The notes below the pieces were generated by a model. That model was not told the origin of the DNA. It did not search any database and worked only from the letters and a program-made list of their open reading frames with translations. 64,000 nt of DNA. Source: CAZXIC01 sp964640195 (GTDB lineage: Archaea > Iainarchaeota > Iainarchaeia > Iainarchaeales > GCA-2688035). Below, piece by piece: positions 16,301 through 24,251 of this stretch (within the stretch, counting starts at the first letter, position 1; each line of letters begins with the position of its first letter). A program made the position numbers and the translations under genes. The stretch lies in assembly GCA_964640195.1 (NCBI GenBank), contig CAZXIC010000002.1, forward strand, positions 62,001 to 126,000, read 5' to 3'.

Positions 16301-16882
16301 TACGTACAAGACGGCGAAGAAATATTTGAGTGGCCTGAAGTGGAAGGAACGCCCTGCATTGAAACGCCCTGCTACAACAATTACCTGAAGGTGCCGTTTC
16401 GCTACGTTGACCTTGGCATTGAGTTCTTGGCTGGCACAATCGAGGGAACAGAGAGCGTTTCGCTTGACGTAAAAGTAGAAAACCTGGGTTACAAAGACAT
16501 TGGCCAAGACGTAAAGATTTCCTTTTATTTGGACGACCCGGATTATGGTGGAACTGCAAAGGATACAGACTGTACTGGAGGCTGCGAGTTGCTTGGCTCT
16601 ATTGCAAGTGCAACTGTTACAGCGAGCGACAATGACGTGCTACTGAAAGAGATGACCTTGTGCGCCTCGCAGGGCGAGGAAGGGTGTACTCCTGACGTGG
16701 ACCAAAATACAGAGGCAATTATTTTGGATATTTCTGTAGGTGCTGTGGGGGACGTTTACGCTGTATTGGATGAAGGCGGCGAGATTTCACAATGTATTAA
16801 GAACAATAAAAGCGTGATTTACTGCAAGTCGCCTGCCGAACTCAAGTTTTACACAATTGACTACTTTGTGTGGGTGAGGTAA
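13394..16882 (+). CDS. Large VWA-domain pilin-like adhesin, cassette B gene 4
   Basis: About 1162 residues. After an odd N-terminal stretch comes AAGFAISIDALLAMILTIALL, the pilin-like helix. The MIDAS motif DESGS is at 14183-14197. About 400 residues of inserted beta-rich modules follow, with GTCGGGACYARTDNC near the start and the related GTCDGGACSINPSNC later, plus Cys-rich segments. The VWA resumes with DDVIGALSYSDA, MIDAS Thr in DQTATGDAI and Asp in VLLTDGKAN. The C-terminal part holds two beta domains and ends FYTIDYFVWVR, matching the cassette A end. An earlier in-frame ATG at 13322 overlaps the previous gene; ATG 13394 follows a GGGGGC tract. Its MIDAS residues are intact, so a metal-dependent adhesin is likely. 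Confidence 0.85.
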   Translation: MQAEGEHTIYNAKHGTGLIHSRCLPAAGFAISIDALLAMILTIALLGFVGIGLQEEESLTTVASAQISQTADDAFTALDNSGFLVQELVDRFSVFRQESAANIYSEAKKMLPANAGLRVEVTEYIPTPNLPACRSAEDFDTCFPVGQRNTFEAGEEIPANKEVVHGRKMQIMRRPVADKTGEDECALADPDIELKKEENFAEVVIASLNDEIEKNLETEIDVDPDDYIECDDGAAPLTAHEKAKVTVKLRDSSRKPVAIMLAMDESGSMAEYDILEQEETGSFNDGTCGGGACYARTDNCPTSNEEYTDWQLISGAEFNTLTDVWQRLPDGMIIDTKFYNFFYSTKDDSTTCGTIPKIKMVDEDGTEYYGYGVGGSAQYYVGPAVFYFPKDPAEIWEIYGWSNVAYTTNLYRRFYEGSLTVTDRVTTVPGSGTAEGSGEECSPNLGTAQLIGRFDTPGLKSGQELYKVKVQAYVQGYDSTVSGCCSRLFLRKQGEGTPLAVKNCSDGTCTESGLCETTHYTTASGTYEIYLWTDDEVSITFTGVYATVQEYPNPTLAGIEVSGGTCDGGACSINPSNCDNKTGWKDEGTGGDDLGTFTIAAEEHLLGLKAVVSGSGYAGVCSYPQFRLRQPSGGIETTCSGSCTLTATGSPLETGTWELEGWADEETDYTAEWYIQRVDAAKRASRAFIDNLGTYPGIVWGEDDVIGALSYSDAINSVYSLDNDRSPVRDDFLNGLSPSDQTATGDAIEETAEPLGGAGDKIKIMVLLTDGKANLCAGGATCSESEAADYAILKADEARNDYGITIYVIGFADESIIGDYEDTLKQIAKDSDTAYCDDGENCGKYYYAEDEDVLDAVYQQILGEIAEQFGLVDIVLPFPDGMEPIKQAEPSDYGDFGVWSDSDGGGFSTPGGDLAWDADERTISLSGQSITHIAPYWFAMQFDVNLPCNSTYCDLNYVLFPPQDLPEKPYVQDGEEIFEWPEVEGTPCIETPCYNNYLKVPFRYVDLGIEFLAGTIEGTESVSLDVKVENLGYKDIGQDVKISFYLDDPDYGGTAKDTDCTGGCELLGSIASATVTASDNDVLLKEMTLCASQGEEGCTPDVDQNTEAIILDISVGAVGDVYAVLDEGGEISQCIKNNKSVIYCKSPAELKFYTIDYFVWVR
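13410..13480 (+). repeat. Degenerate, shortened copy of the palindromic element
   Basis: The stretch with ATGCGAAGCAT, TTAATTCACAGCCG, TTGCC and GCCGGGTTTGCG follows the order of copy 1 (6800-6925) but lacks about 60 bases of central hairpins. It sits at the same place relative to the pilin-like helix of the paralogous VWA gene. It could be the ancestral form or a deletion product. Confidence 0.55.
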
Positions 16883-16886
16883 AAAA

Positions 16887-18047
16887 ATGCCGAGCGGAAA
16901 AGGTTTTTTCCTGACATTCATGGTTTTCCTGTTGATTGGCGCAGTCCTTGCCCTGAACGTTGTATTGAGGCAGAGCAGTGTGAGGGAGGAAAAAAGCCTG
17001 ATAGATGAAAGCGCTTTCAGGCAAGTGAACAACGCATTCAACAACATCTACTCGCAAATCGTCACGCAAAAGGAGGGCTATGCCGGCAGGGCCCAAGGGA
17101 GGCTAATGCCGGTAAAGGACTATGAATGGCAAGACAATTGGGTTAGGGTTGAACAGGAGATTCCGGTAAGGGACATCTCAGTAAATGACGCATACGACGC
17201 ATTCAACCTATTTGCGATATTCGTTGCAGGGCAGCAGACAAGCCCTGACCTGGAAGTAGAAGCAGATGCCGTGGCAAACACTGCTTGGGGCGGCAGCTTA
17301 TTTGATTTCCCAAAAATCGGCTATCTTATCAAGCCGCAGTGCTTGAAGTACGCGATTGGGGATAACGGGATTTTTGGGGTAATCTTCAAGAACCAAATGC
17401 TTTTCGAAACCGGTGCAGAAACAGACGAGTGCACATTTCAGGTAAGCGAGATTGAAAGATACGATGTTGAAATAGAGGTAACGCTTGGGGACTGCGACAT
17501 AGAAAGCACGATAAAGCCGATTAAATGCTGGCGGGGGTTGTGCATAGGCAATGGCTGCAGCTCTTGGTTTGGAGACACCTGCACAAACGATGACGAAGAC
17601 CCTGAAAACGAAAACCCCTATGCAAGTATCCACATAACAATAACTGACTGCGATGCAGCACACCCAAATTGTCTCGCAAGGGTTCCCGGTGGGGAAAAAA
17701 CAATCGGGGGGCACCTGGAGCCTGTAGAAAATCCGTTCCAGCAACAAAACAAGGTCAAAATCGATGTAAGCTGTACAGGACATCCTGACCTTTTCAGTGA
17801 TCCCTACCTTGAATTCATACACAAGAGCAGCTTTGAGAATGATGAGCCTGTATTCAAGGGATACAGGGGCTTTTGGGGCCTTGGAGACCCGGATGCGGAG
17901 TATCCGCAGCTGGTTATCTCAAACAAGGTTACCTTTGAAAACGGCATTGGCTCGGTTGAACTTGACGCTTTGGAGGAGCTTTCAGTGCAAAAGCGGAATT
18001 TTGACTACTGCAGGGGTCTGAAGGAAAGCGATTGCAGCAGCAGTTGA
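16887..18047 (+). CDS. Pilin-like secreted protein, cassette B gene 5
   Basis: A 386-residue paralogue of the 10229-11236 protein. Leader MPSGKG is followed by FFLTFMVFLLIGAVLALNVV and a helical segment with NNAFNNIYSQIVTQKEGYAG. The exposed region has several Cys pairs (KCWRGLC, GNGCSSW, DTCTND, DCDAAHPNC, DVSCTG) and is about 50 residues longer than the cassette A copy. The ATG is four bases after the VWA stop, so the two genes are tightly coupled, unlike cassette A where a palindromic element separates them. No known domain recognised; presumed minor pilin or pilus-associated surface protein. Confidence 0.7.
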   Translation: MPSGKGFFLTFMVFLLIGAVLALNVVLRQSSVREEKSLIDESAFRQVNNAFNNIYSQIVTQKEGYAGRAQGRLMPVKDYEWQDNWVRVEQEIPVRDISVNDAYDAFNLFAIFVAGQQTSPDLEVEADAVANTAWGGSLFDFPKIGYLIKPQCLKYAIGDNGIFGVIFKNQMLFETGAETDECTFQVSEIERYDVEIEVTLGDCDIESTIKPIKCWRGLCIGNGCSSWFGDTCTNDDEDPENENPYASIHITITDCDAAHPNCLARVPGGEKTIGGHLEPVENPFQQQNKVKIDVSCTGHPDLFSDPYLEFIHKSSFENDEPVFKGYRGFWGLGDPDAEYPQLVISNKVTFENGIGSVELDALEELSVQKRNFDYCRGLKESDCSSS

Positions 18048-18116
18048 GAGTGAAAATGTTTATTAAAAAGTGAAGAGTAAATAGTTAGGAAAATCAATTG
18101 TTTTTAAGGTCTTTGT

Positions 18117-20660
18117 ATGGCGAAGAAAAGCGCTTTGGAGAAGGAAAGGAAAGCCTGGGAGGACTATTTGCGGACAATAGAAGAAATGGAGAAAGGAAAG
18201 AAGGGGAAAAAGGAGGGATTCCTGCAGAGACTCTTCGGCAAACTCAAGTTCTGGGGAAAAGGGAAAGAAAAGCCTGCGGTGGAATTGGAGCGGGTTGCGA
18301 GGGAAATTAAAAAGCCTGCTGCTGCACCTGAGGAAAAAAGGCCTTCTCTGATGGAAAGAAAACCTGCAGCGGCTGAGAAAGCTGGAGAAGCAAAGCCTTT
18401 TTCACTCACGCGAAAAAGCCTCCTTGCAAACCAGCGGGTTTGCGAGGCCTCGCAAAGCAAAGCTTTGCAAGGTGGGAAAACTGCCGCTGAAGCGGCAAAG
18501 CCTGTCTTGCCCAAGAAGATTGCTGAACTGCCGAAGGCAGTAAAGGCGGTTCCTGCCGTAAAGAAAAAGCCCGTTGTGCCAAAAAAGGTTGCGCTGCTGC
18601 CAAAAGCAGTAAAGGCGGTTCCTGCAAAAAAGCCAGGGGAAGTGGTTGTTATTAGGAAAAAGGCAGGGGCTGGGAAGCCTGCTGAAGAATTGCCTGCTGT
18701 TGAAGAAAAACCTGGGGGGGAGATTTCAGTTAAAGCACTTCAGATGAAGAAAGCCAAGAAGCCGGGAAAAAAACCAAAGGTAGTTAAAAGGAAGGGGAAG
18801 AGGGCAAAAAAGCCTCTGCCCCAAAGAGTTGCCGCCAAGGAAATTGTGCCGCTTGAGAAGGCTCCGCCAGAGGTGAAGGAGGCTGTGAAAATTGTCAAGA
18901 TGGCGAGGAGAACCAGGGGCTGGTATGGCGACAGGCTTGGGCACAAAAGGGTTGCTTTGGAGGGCTGGCGGCTGAGGAAGCGGCTAGAGCTGTATCATCT
19001 GCGGAGGAAAGCGAAAAAAGAAGAGCTGAGTGAAAAGGAAAGAAAGCTCGTGAAAACGCTGGGGGAGGAACAGAAAGCGCTGAGGGAAAGGATTAAGGCT
19101 GTTGGGGAAAGGATTAAGGCTCTGAGGGGCATTGAGAGAGCAAAAGTGGCAGAGGAAAGGCTGTTGGAAAAGAAAGCAAAGGAAGCCGGAATCACTATCC
19201 CAAAGGAGGCGTTACCGCCGATTGAGAGGGGAAAGGCAGAGTTTAGGACAACAGAAGACTTCAGGACTGCGGTTGAGGCAGTAAGGGCAGTTGCAGAGGA
19301 ATTGGCAGCAGCAGTAACAAAAATGCCTGCAGGACCGATAAGCAGGGATGAAGAACTTGGGTTGGATGACAAGATTTCTACAACCCAAAAGCTGATTAAA
19401 AGGCTTGAAATGGCTTTTTACAAGAGGAAAATCAGCTTTGACCAATTCAGGGAAAAGCTGTTTGAGTACCAGTCCACACTGAGCGAATTGCAGCTAAAGA
19501 AACGCTTTTTGGAGGAGGAAAAAAAGCGGAAAGGGAAAGAGAAGCCTGCAGGGGCAGCAGTAACAGCAGCACCTGGCAAGGCTGCGGCAGCAAAAGCTGT
19601 GCCGAGCGTTGGACTTACGCCAAGGGCTGCAAGGGCTTTGGAAAAAGCCGCTGAACAGCAAGTAGCCGGCATCACTCCTAGTGTGGCAAAGGCTCTGGAG
19701 AAAATGGCTGAAAGGGTTGCAAGGATGCCAAGCTACCAGGGCAGGGGAGCAGAGCCGCCAACACAGCCTGTGAGGGAGAGAGTCATTGAAAGGGTTATTG
19801 AGCGCCCCCATGAAAGAGGGGCAGAAGTTGAAGCCCCTAGGAAGAGAGAGGCAGAGGAAAGGTTGTGGGAGGAAGCCGGAAAACCTAAGGCAGGGGAAAA
19901 GCCTGCAGCAAGGCAGCCTGTTGGAATAGCCAAGGAAAGGGAAGTAGTGGAAGAAAAGCCTGTTCCAGCGCCTGTTGGAAAACCGAAGCCTGCGGAAACG
20001 CCGAAGGCTGTTGTAAAGCCGGTTGAAAAGCCGAAGCCGCCCATGCCCAAAGCCAGAGAAATCAAGAAGCCGGTGCTAAGCGAAAGAATTGGGAAGGCAA
20101 TCGAGGAAAAGGCTGCCGGCAAAATAAGCAAGGAGCAGGTTGACAGGATTGAAGAGCAACTTGGAAGGCTGCTTGAAAAGTACAAGGTTCCGGAGAAAAC
20201 GATTACAATGCAGATTCAATCGCTTGACAGCAGCAGGCTGGTTCAGGACTTCCACAAGCTGATTGGGTTGATTCAAGTGCGGCACGAGGCACTGCGCCAA
20301 GAGCCGATTACGCCGGGGTCCCGCTATGAGCCTGGCTTGGCAGTAACCTCCAGAAAAAAGGAAAAGATTGCTGCTCAGGAAAAGGAGATAGTCAAGGCAA
20401 AGATTGAAACAGATTTTGACAGGGTGCTTGACCTGGTCAAATTCAAGGGAATGATTGGGGTGGATGCGGCAGCGAAAGAGCTTGGCATTAAGGAGAGGCA
20501 GTTGCAGGAATACGCAAAGGTTTTGGAGGAAAACCACTTAGTGCAATTGATTTATCCCCCGATTGGCGCTATGCGGCTTGCTTTCCCCGGATATTTGCGC
20601 TGGAAGGAAAGGGAGAAGAAAAAGAAGGCAGAGGAAAAAAAGAAAAAGAAGAAAAAATAA
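18117..20660 (+). CDS. Lys/Ala/Pro-rich coiled-coil protein with C-terminal winged-helix-like domain
   Basis: 847 residues, very basic, with no signal peptide or membrane span, so probably cytoplasmic. In order: basic N-terminal helix; low-complexity KPA/KAVP repeats (about 80-240) including two 23-residue copies of PKK..LPKAVKAVPA; long helices (290-390); a segment with AFYKRKISFDQFREKLFEYQ near 445; Pro-rich linkers; and a C-terminal winged-helix-like part containing AAAKELGIKERQLQEYAKVL, before a poly-Lys tail. The position just before the secretion ATPase suggests a regulator or scaffold of the pilus motor. Three hairpin sequences lie inside the frame at 18422-18497. No enzyme motif seen. 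Confidence 0.7.
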   Translation: MAKKSALEKERKAWEDYLRTIEEMEKGKKGKKEGFLQRLFGKLKFWGKGKEKPAVELERVAREIKKPAAAPEEKRPSLMERKPAAAEKAGEAKPFSLTRKSLLANQRVCEASQSKALQGGKTAAEAAKPVLPKKIAELPKAVKAVPAVKKKPVVPKKVALLPKAVKAVPAKKPGEVVVIRKKAGAGKPAEELPAVEEKPGGEISVKALQMKKAKKPGKKPKVVKRKGKRAKKPLPQRVAAKEIVPLEKAPPEVKEAVKIVKMARRTRGWYGDRLGHKRVALEGWRLRKRLELYHLRRKAKKEELSEKERKLVKTLGEEQKALRERIKAVGERIKALRGIERAKVAEERLLEKKAKEAGITIPKEALPPIERGKAEFRTTEDFRTAVEAVRAVAEELAAAVTKMPAGPISRDEELGLDDKISTTQKLIKRLEMAFYKRKISFDQFREKLFEYQSTLSELQLKKRFLEEEKKRKGKEKPAGAAVTAAPGKAAAAKAVPSVGLTPRAARALEKAAEQQVAGITPSVAKALEKMAERVARMPSYQGRGAEPPTQPVRERVIERVIERPHERGAEVEAPRKREAEERLWEEAGKPKAGEKPAARQPVGIAKEREVVEEKPVPAPVGKPKPAETPKAVVKPVEKPKPPMPKAREIKKPVLSERIGKAIEEKAAGKISKEQVDRIEEQLGRLLEKYKVPEKTITMQIQSLDSSRLVQDFHKLIGLIQVRHEALRQEPITPGSRYEPGLAVTSRKKEKIAAQEKEIVKAKIETDFDRVLDLVKFKGMIGVDAAAKELGIKERQLQEYAKVLEENHLVQLIYPPIGAMRLAFPGYLRWKEREKKKKAEEKKKKKKK
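18422..18497 (+). repeat. Three tandem palindromes inside a coding sequence
   Basis: CCTTGCAAACC/GGTTTGCGAGG (18422-18447, one G-U pair), CCTCGCAAAGC/GCTTTGCAAGG with AAA loop (18448-18472, one mismatch) and TGCCGC/GCGGCA with TGAA loop (18482-18497). They are read in frame as part of the low-complexity region and resemble in style the hairpins at 6800-6910. The first two are back to back. Confidence 0.8.
18498..18635 (+). repeat. Tandem 69-bp coding repeat (two units)
   Basis: Units start at 18498 and 18567 and encode KPVLPKKIAELPKAVKAVPA and KPVVPKKVALLPKAVKAVPA plus Lys-rich spacers. They lie in the low-complexity part of the coiled-coil protein, right after the palindromes. Confidence 0.85.
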
Positions 20661-20683
20661 ATTAGTTAAAGGCAGGTGAAAAA

Positions 20684-22246
20684 ATGTACGATGCTGAAAA
20701 AAAGGTAACAGGGGTGGAAAAGGCAAACGTGATTGAAACATACAGCGTGAAATCAGACGCCGTAGAAGTGGAGGTAAACATAATTGACGCGGAAAAGGCG
20801 TTTGTAAGGAATTACTTCCTGAACTTTCCGTCTTATGGGTCGGGTACAATTGCTTTGCTGAATAACCTGCGGACAGCAATTCTAAGCGAAACCGCATTAA
20901 GGGCTGAGAAGATGATGGAGGCAAAATTCGTTGAGAAGACAAAACAGAGGTTCAAGCAAAGGGCAGCAGAGTTATTGCAGAGGGAACTGCCGAAAATGCC
21001 TGACGAGACAAAAAACACCCTGATTGGGATTCTGCTGAATGAAATGCTTGGCTTGGGAAAGATAGAGTTTTTGCTGAACGATGGCAACCTGGAGGAAATA
21101 GTGGTAAACTACAGCAAGGAGCCTGTCTGGGTTTACCACAAAAAATACGGCTGGCTGAAGACAAACATAACGCTTGGAAACGAGGGCGAAATAGAAAACT
21201 ATGCAAGCATTATTGCAAGGCGCGTTGGCAAGCAGATAACAATCCTGAATCCGCTGCTTGACGCCCACCTGATAACAGGCGATAGGGCAAATGCAACCCT
21301 GTTCCCGATTTCAAGCAAAGGGAACACCATAACAATCAGGATGTTCAGGAGAGAGCCCTGGACGGTAACAGATTTCATCAGCAATAAAACAGTCAACAAG
21401 GAGATAATGGCTCTGGTTTGGCTTGCAATGGAATACGAGTTGAACATTATTATCAGCGGTGGCACGGGCAGCGGGAAAACAAGCCTTTTGAACGTATGCA
21501 TGCCGTTCCTGCAACCGAATCACAGAATTTTGTCCATAGAGGACACCAGGGAACTGATGCTGCCGGAATTCCTGCACTGGGTTCCACTGACAACGAGGGA
21601 ACCAAACCCCGAGGGAAAAGGCGGCGTGACAATGCTTGACCTGCTTGTAAACAGCCTGAGGATGCGGCCTGACAGGATAATCGTCGGAGAGATTAGGCGG
21701 CAGAGGGAAGCAGAGGTGATGTTTGAGGCAATGCACACAGGGCACAGCGTTTACACGACCTTCCACGCAAACACGGCAGATGAGACAATCCGGCGGCTCA
21801 TAAACCCCCCTGTGAACGTTCCAACAACAATGCTTGAAGCCGTGCACTTGAATGTTGTGATGTTCAGAAACAGACGCCTGGGAGTGAGACGCGTACTGCA
21901 AGTGGCGGAGTACGTTCCGGAGAGAAGGGGGCGAGAATCCGGGGTAAAGGCAAATGTTCTGTACCGCTGGCGGGGGGCAGATGATATGATTGTGCCCCAT
22001 GGTGACAGCATCAGGTTGTATGACGAGCTGTCACTGCACACTGGCTTGAGTAAAAGCGAAATAGATGGCGAGCTTAAGCAGAAGCAGAAAATACTTGATT
22101 GGATGGTTAAATTCAATGTCAGGAATGTGACAGATGTCGGCAGGGTTATAGCCCAGTACTACAGGGACCCGGAAGCGATAGTTAAAGCAGCAGAAAAAAA
22201 ACAAAAGCCTGAGTTGGAGAAAGGCCCTGCGCAGGAAAAAAAGTGA
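20684..22246 (+). CDS. Type II/IV secretion-system ATPase (TadA/PilB/FlaI family)
   Basis: Hexameric ATPase that powers pilus assembly from the cytoplasmic side. At 520 residues it has an N-terminal domain (1-230), Walker A GGTGSGKTS near 258, the Asp box ILSIEDTREL near 285, Walker B region DRIIVGEIRRQ near 328, and the His box GHSVYTTFHANTADETIRRL near 350. The start ATG follows an AGGTG site. The stop TGA is directly followed by the ATG of the first platform protein, so the genes are coupled. Context (upstream pilins and VWA adhesins, downstream platform proteins) assigns it to this pilus. No prepilin peptidase gene lies in the window. Confidence 0.95.
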   Translation: MYDAEKKVTGVEKANVIETYSVKSDAVEVEVNIIDAEKAFVRNYFLNFPSYGSGTIALLNNLRTAILSETALRAEKMMEAKFVEKTKQRFKQRAAELLQRELPKMPDETKNTLIGILLNEMLGLGKIEFLLNDGNLEEIVVNYSKEPVWVYHKKYGWLKTNITLGNEGEIENYASIIARRVGKQITILNPLLDAHLITGDRANATLFPISSKGNTITIRMFRREPWTVTDFISNKTVNKEIMALVWLAMEYELNIIISGGTGSGKTSLLNVCMPFLQPNHRILSIEDTRELMLPEFLHWVPLTTREPNPEGKGGVTMLDLLVNSLRMRPDRIIVGEIRRQREAEVMFEAMHTGHSVYTTFHANTADETIRRLINPPVNVPTTMLEAVHLNVVMFRNRRLGVRRVLQVAEYVPERRGRESGVKANVLYRWRGADDMIVPHGDSIRLYDELSLHTGLSKSEIDGELKQKQKILDWMVKFNVRNVTDVGRVIAQYYRDPEAIVKAAEKKQKPELEKGPAQEKK

Positions 22247-23158
22247 ATGCCCATGGCTAGAATAATTCCCTTTGCACCAATGCCAATGAGCATGTTGAAG
22301 AGAGCAAGCAGCCCGTTCATTAGGTATGCTTTTGGCTTCAGCAGGATGTTCCCAAACCTGGGGGCGAAACTGGATGCAGCCGACATAGAGGCAGACGAAA
22401 GGGAATACGCAGCGATAATGCTTTTTTTGACGGTTTTCTACTTCGTTTTCTTCACAGTTGCATCCACCCTGATTTTTTACAGGCTGCAGCTGGACCAAGC
22501 CTTGCAGGTCGCCTTGCCCTTTTGGGCGCTTGGACTGTGCGTGGGGCTGTTAATGGGCTTCATGATGGTCGTTCAGGTGCTGGTGTACCCGACGCTGCTT
22601 TTAAGGAAAAAGGTGAGAAGCCTTGAAAGAAACCTCGTATTTGCTTTGAGGGCCATTCTTATCCAGATAAAAAGCGGCGTGAGCCTGTTTGATGGAATGG
22701 CGACCATCGCAAACGGCGAGTACGGCGCGGTAAGCACTGAATTCAAAAAAGCAGTTGACAAAATAAACACCGGAACGCCGGCTGAGGAAGCATTGGAGGA
22801 CATGGCTGAAAAAAACCCCAGCCCTTTCTTTCGGAAAGTGCTGTGGCAGATAGTCAACGGGATGAAGGCGGGGGCTGACATAAGCAGTGTCCTGGCTGAA
22901 ACTGTTGCATCAATGATAAGAGAGCAGAAGATTGCCATAAGTAGATATGGCTCGCAATTGAAAATCCTTTCACTGATGTACATGATGTTGGGCGTGATTG
23001 TCCCAGCATTGGGCGTAACGTTTTTAATTGTCCTCGGCTCCTTCCCCCAGATAAAAATCGATGAATTCACTTTTTGGGTAATGCTGTTGCTGGTTGTAGT
23101 TACTGAGTTCATGTACGTTGGCATAATAAAAAGCAGGAGGCCAACAATCATAGGGTGA
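22247..23158 (+). CDS. GspF/TadC-type pilus platform membrane protein 1
   Basis: Inner platform protein on which the ATPase acts. 303 residues with two membrane spans near 65-110 (AIMLFLTVFYFVFFTVA and the following hydrophobic run), a cytoplasmic T2SSF helical domain (about 125-240) with RNLVFALRAILIQIKSGVSL and AEEALEDMAEKNPSPFF, and two spans at the end. The single T2SSF domain recalls TadB/TadC rather than two-domain GspF. It starts at the base after the ATPase stop and ends six bases before the second platform gene. Confidence 0.92.
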   Translation: MPMARIIPFAPMPMSMLKRASSPFIRYAFGFSRMFPNLGAKLDAADIEADEREYAAIMLFLTVFYFVFFTVASTLIFYRLQLDQALQVALPFWALGLCVGLLMGFMMVVQVLVYPTLLLRKKVRSLERNLVFALRAILIQIKSGVSLFDGMATIANGEYGAVSTEFKKAVDKINTGTPAEEALEDMAEKNPSPFFRKVLWQIVNGMKAGADISSVLAETVASMIREQKIAISRYGSQLKILSLMYMMLGVIVPALGVTFLIVLGSFPQIKIDEFTFWVMLLLVVVTEFMYVGIIKSRRPTIIG

Positions 23159-23164
23159 GACAAA

Positions 23165-24169
23165 ATGGGCATATATCAAAGAATCACTTCCCTGCTGCCG
23201 GAAGGCGTAATAGAATCGTTTAGAAAAGAGCTCAATTACGTTGGAATTCACGTTGAGGGAAAACGGTTTGTTGGCTTTTTGGTGCTGTTCGGCTTGGGCA
23301 TCGCGACAGCAATTGCAATAAACCTCTACCTGTTCTTCAACATGCCGGTTTACGCCAGCTTTTTTCTGGTATTTGCAATCTTCTGCGGCGGGGTGTACTT
23401 TTGGATTGACCAAATGGCTGAAGGGAGCGGGAGAAGGGTGGAAAGGGTGCTGCCGGACGTGCTTGAATTGATTGCAAGCAACATCAGGGCCGGCCTGACC
23501 ACGGAGAGAGCTATTTTCACCTCAGCAAGGCCGGAGTTTGGCCTACTTTCAAGGGAGCTCAGGGAGGCAAGCAAAGAAATCCTCTCTGGCGAGAGAATGG
23601 ATACTGCGTTGATGAAGCTGCCGAGCAAAATAAAAAGCGACGTGCTTGAGAGAACGGTTTGGCTGCTTGTGCAGGGGATGAAAGGCGGCGGCCAGATGGC
23701 AGACCTGCTGATTCAATTGGGCTCGGATTTGCGGGAAGAGAACGCAATGCAAGACGAGATAAAGGCAAACATCAGCATGTACGTGCTGCTGATTTTCTTT
23801 GCTGCCGCATTTGGCGCCCCTATGCTGTTTGGGATAAGCAGCATAATTGTGGGGATGCTGGCAGAGCAGACAGCAGAGCTGCCGATAACGGCAGAGCAGA
23901 TGGCGCAGTACAGCCAGATGAGCCCCATCGGCAGGTTTTTCGGCGTACCAACAGTCGGGATAACGGAGGAATTTGTAACATTTTTTGCAGCCATTGCATT
24001 AATTTTAACCGCAATTTTCGCTTCTTTCACGATTGGGGCAATAAGCGCAGGAAGCGAGAAAAAGGGCGTGAAATTCCTCCCCATAATTTTGTTCATAGGG
24101 CTCGGCTTGTTCTATGCAGTGAGAATGGTCCTAGGGGAGATGCTGGGCAGCATAACGACAATGCTCTAG
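23165..24169 (+). CDS. GspF/TadC-type pilus platform membrane protein 2
   Basis: Second platform protein, 334 residues. Two spans near 35-75 are followed by a T2SSF domain with VLPDVLELIASNIRAGLTTE and DVLERTVWLLVQGMKGGGQM, then several spans near 198-222 and 262-330. Together with the preceding gene it gives a TadB/TadC-like pair. A short gap and the same strand suggest one operon with the ATPase. The two proteins probably form a heteromeric platform; this is inferred from Tad systems. Confidence 0.92.
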   Translation: MGIYQRITSLLPEGVIESFRKELNYVGIHVEGKRFVGFLVLFGLGIATAIAINLYLFFNMPVYASFFLVFAIFCGGVYFWIDQMAEGSGRRVERVLPDVLELIASNIRAGLTTERAIFTSARPEFGLLSRELREASKEILSGERMDTALMKLPSKIKSDVLERTVWLLVQGMKGGGQMADLLIQLGSDLREENAMQDEIKANISMYVLLIFFAAAFGAPMLFGISSIIVGMLAEQTAELPITAEQMAQYSQMSPIGRFFGVPTVGITEEFVTFFAAIALILTAIFASFTIGAISAGSEKKGVKFLPIILFIGLGLFYAVRMVLGEMLGSITTML

Positions 24170-24251
24170 GCAGAGAAAAACCAAGGATAAAATAATAAAT
24201 ATTTGAAGCTGTGTTAAATAATTCAATGATAGGCCTGGGTGCCCCATCAGC

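Noticed and set aside
18117..20660. Histone H1-like or ribosomal protein
   Set aside because: The Lys/Ala/Pro regions are low complexity; the winged-helix-like end and position in the pilus locus argue for a motor-associated protein.
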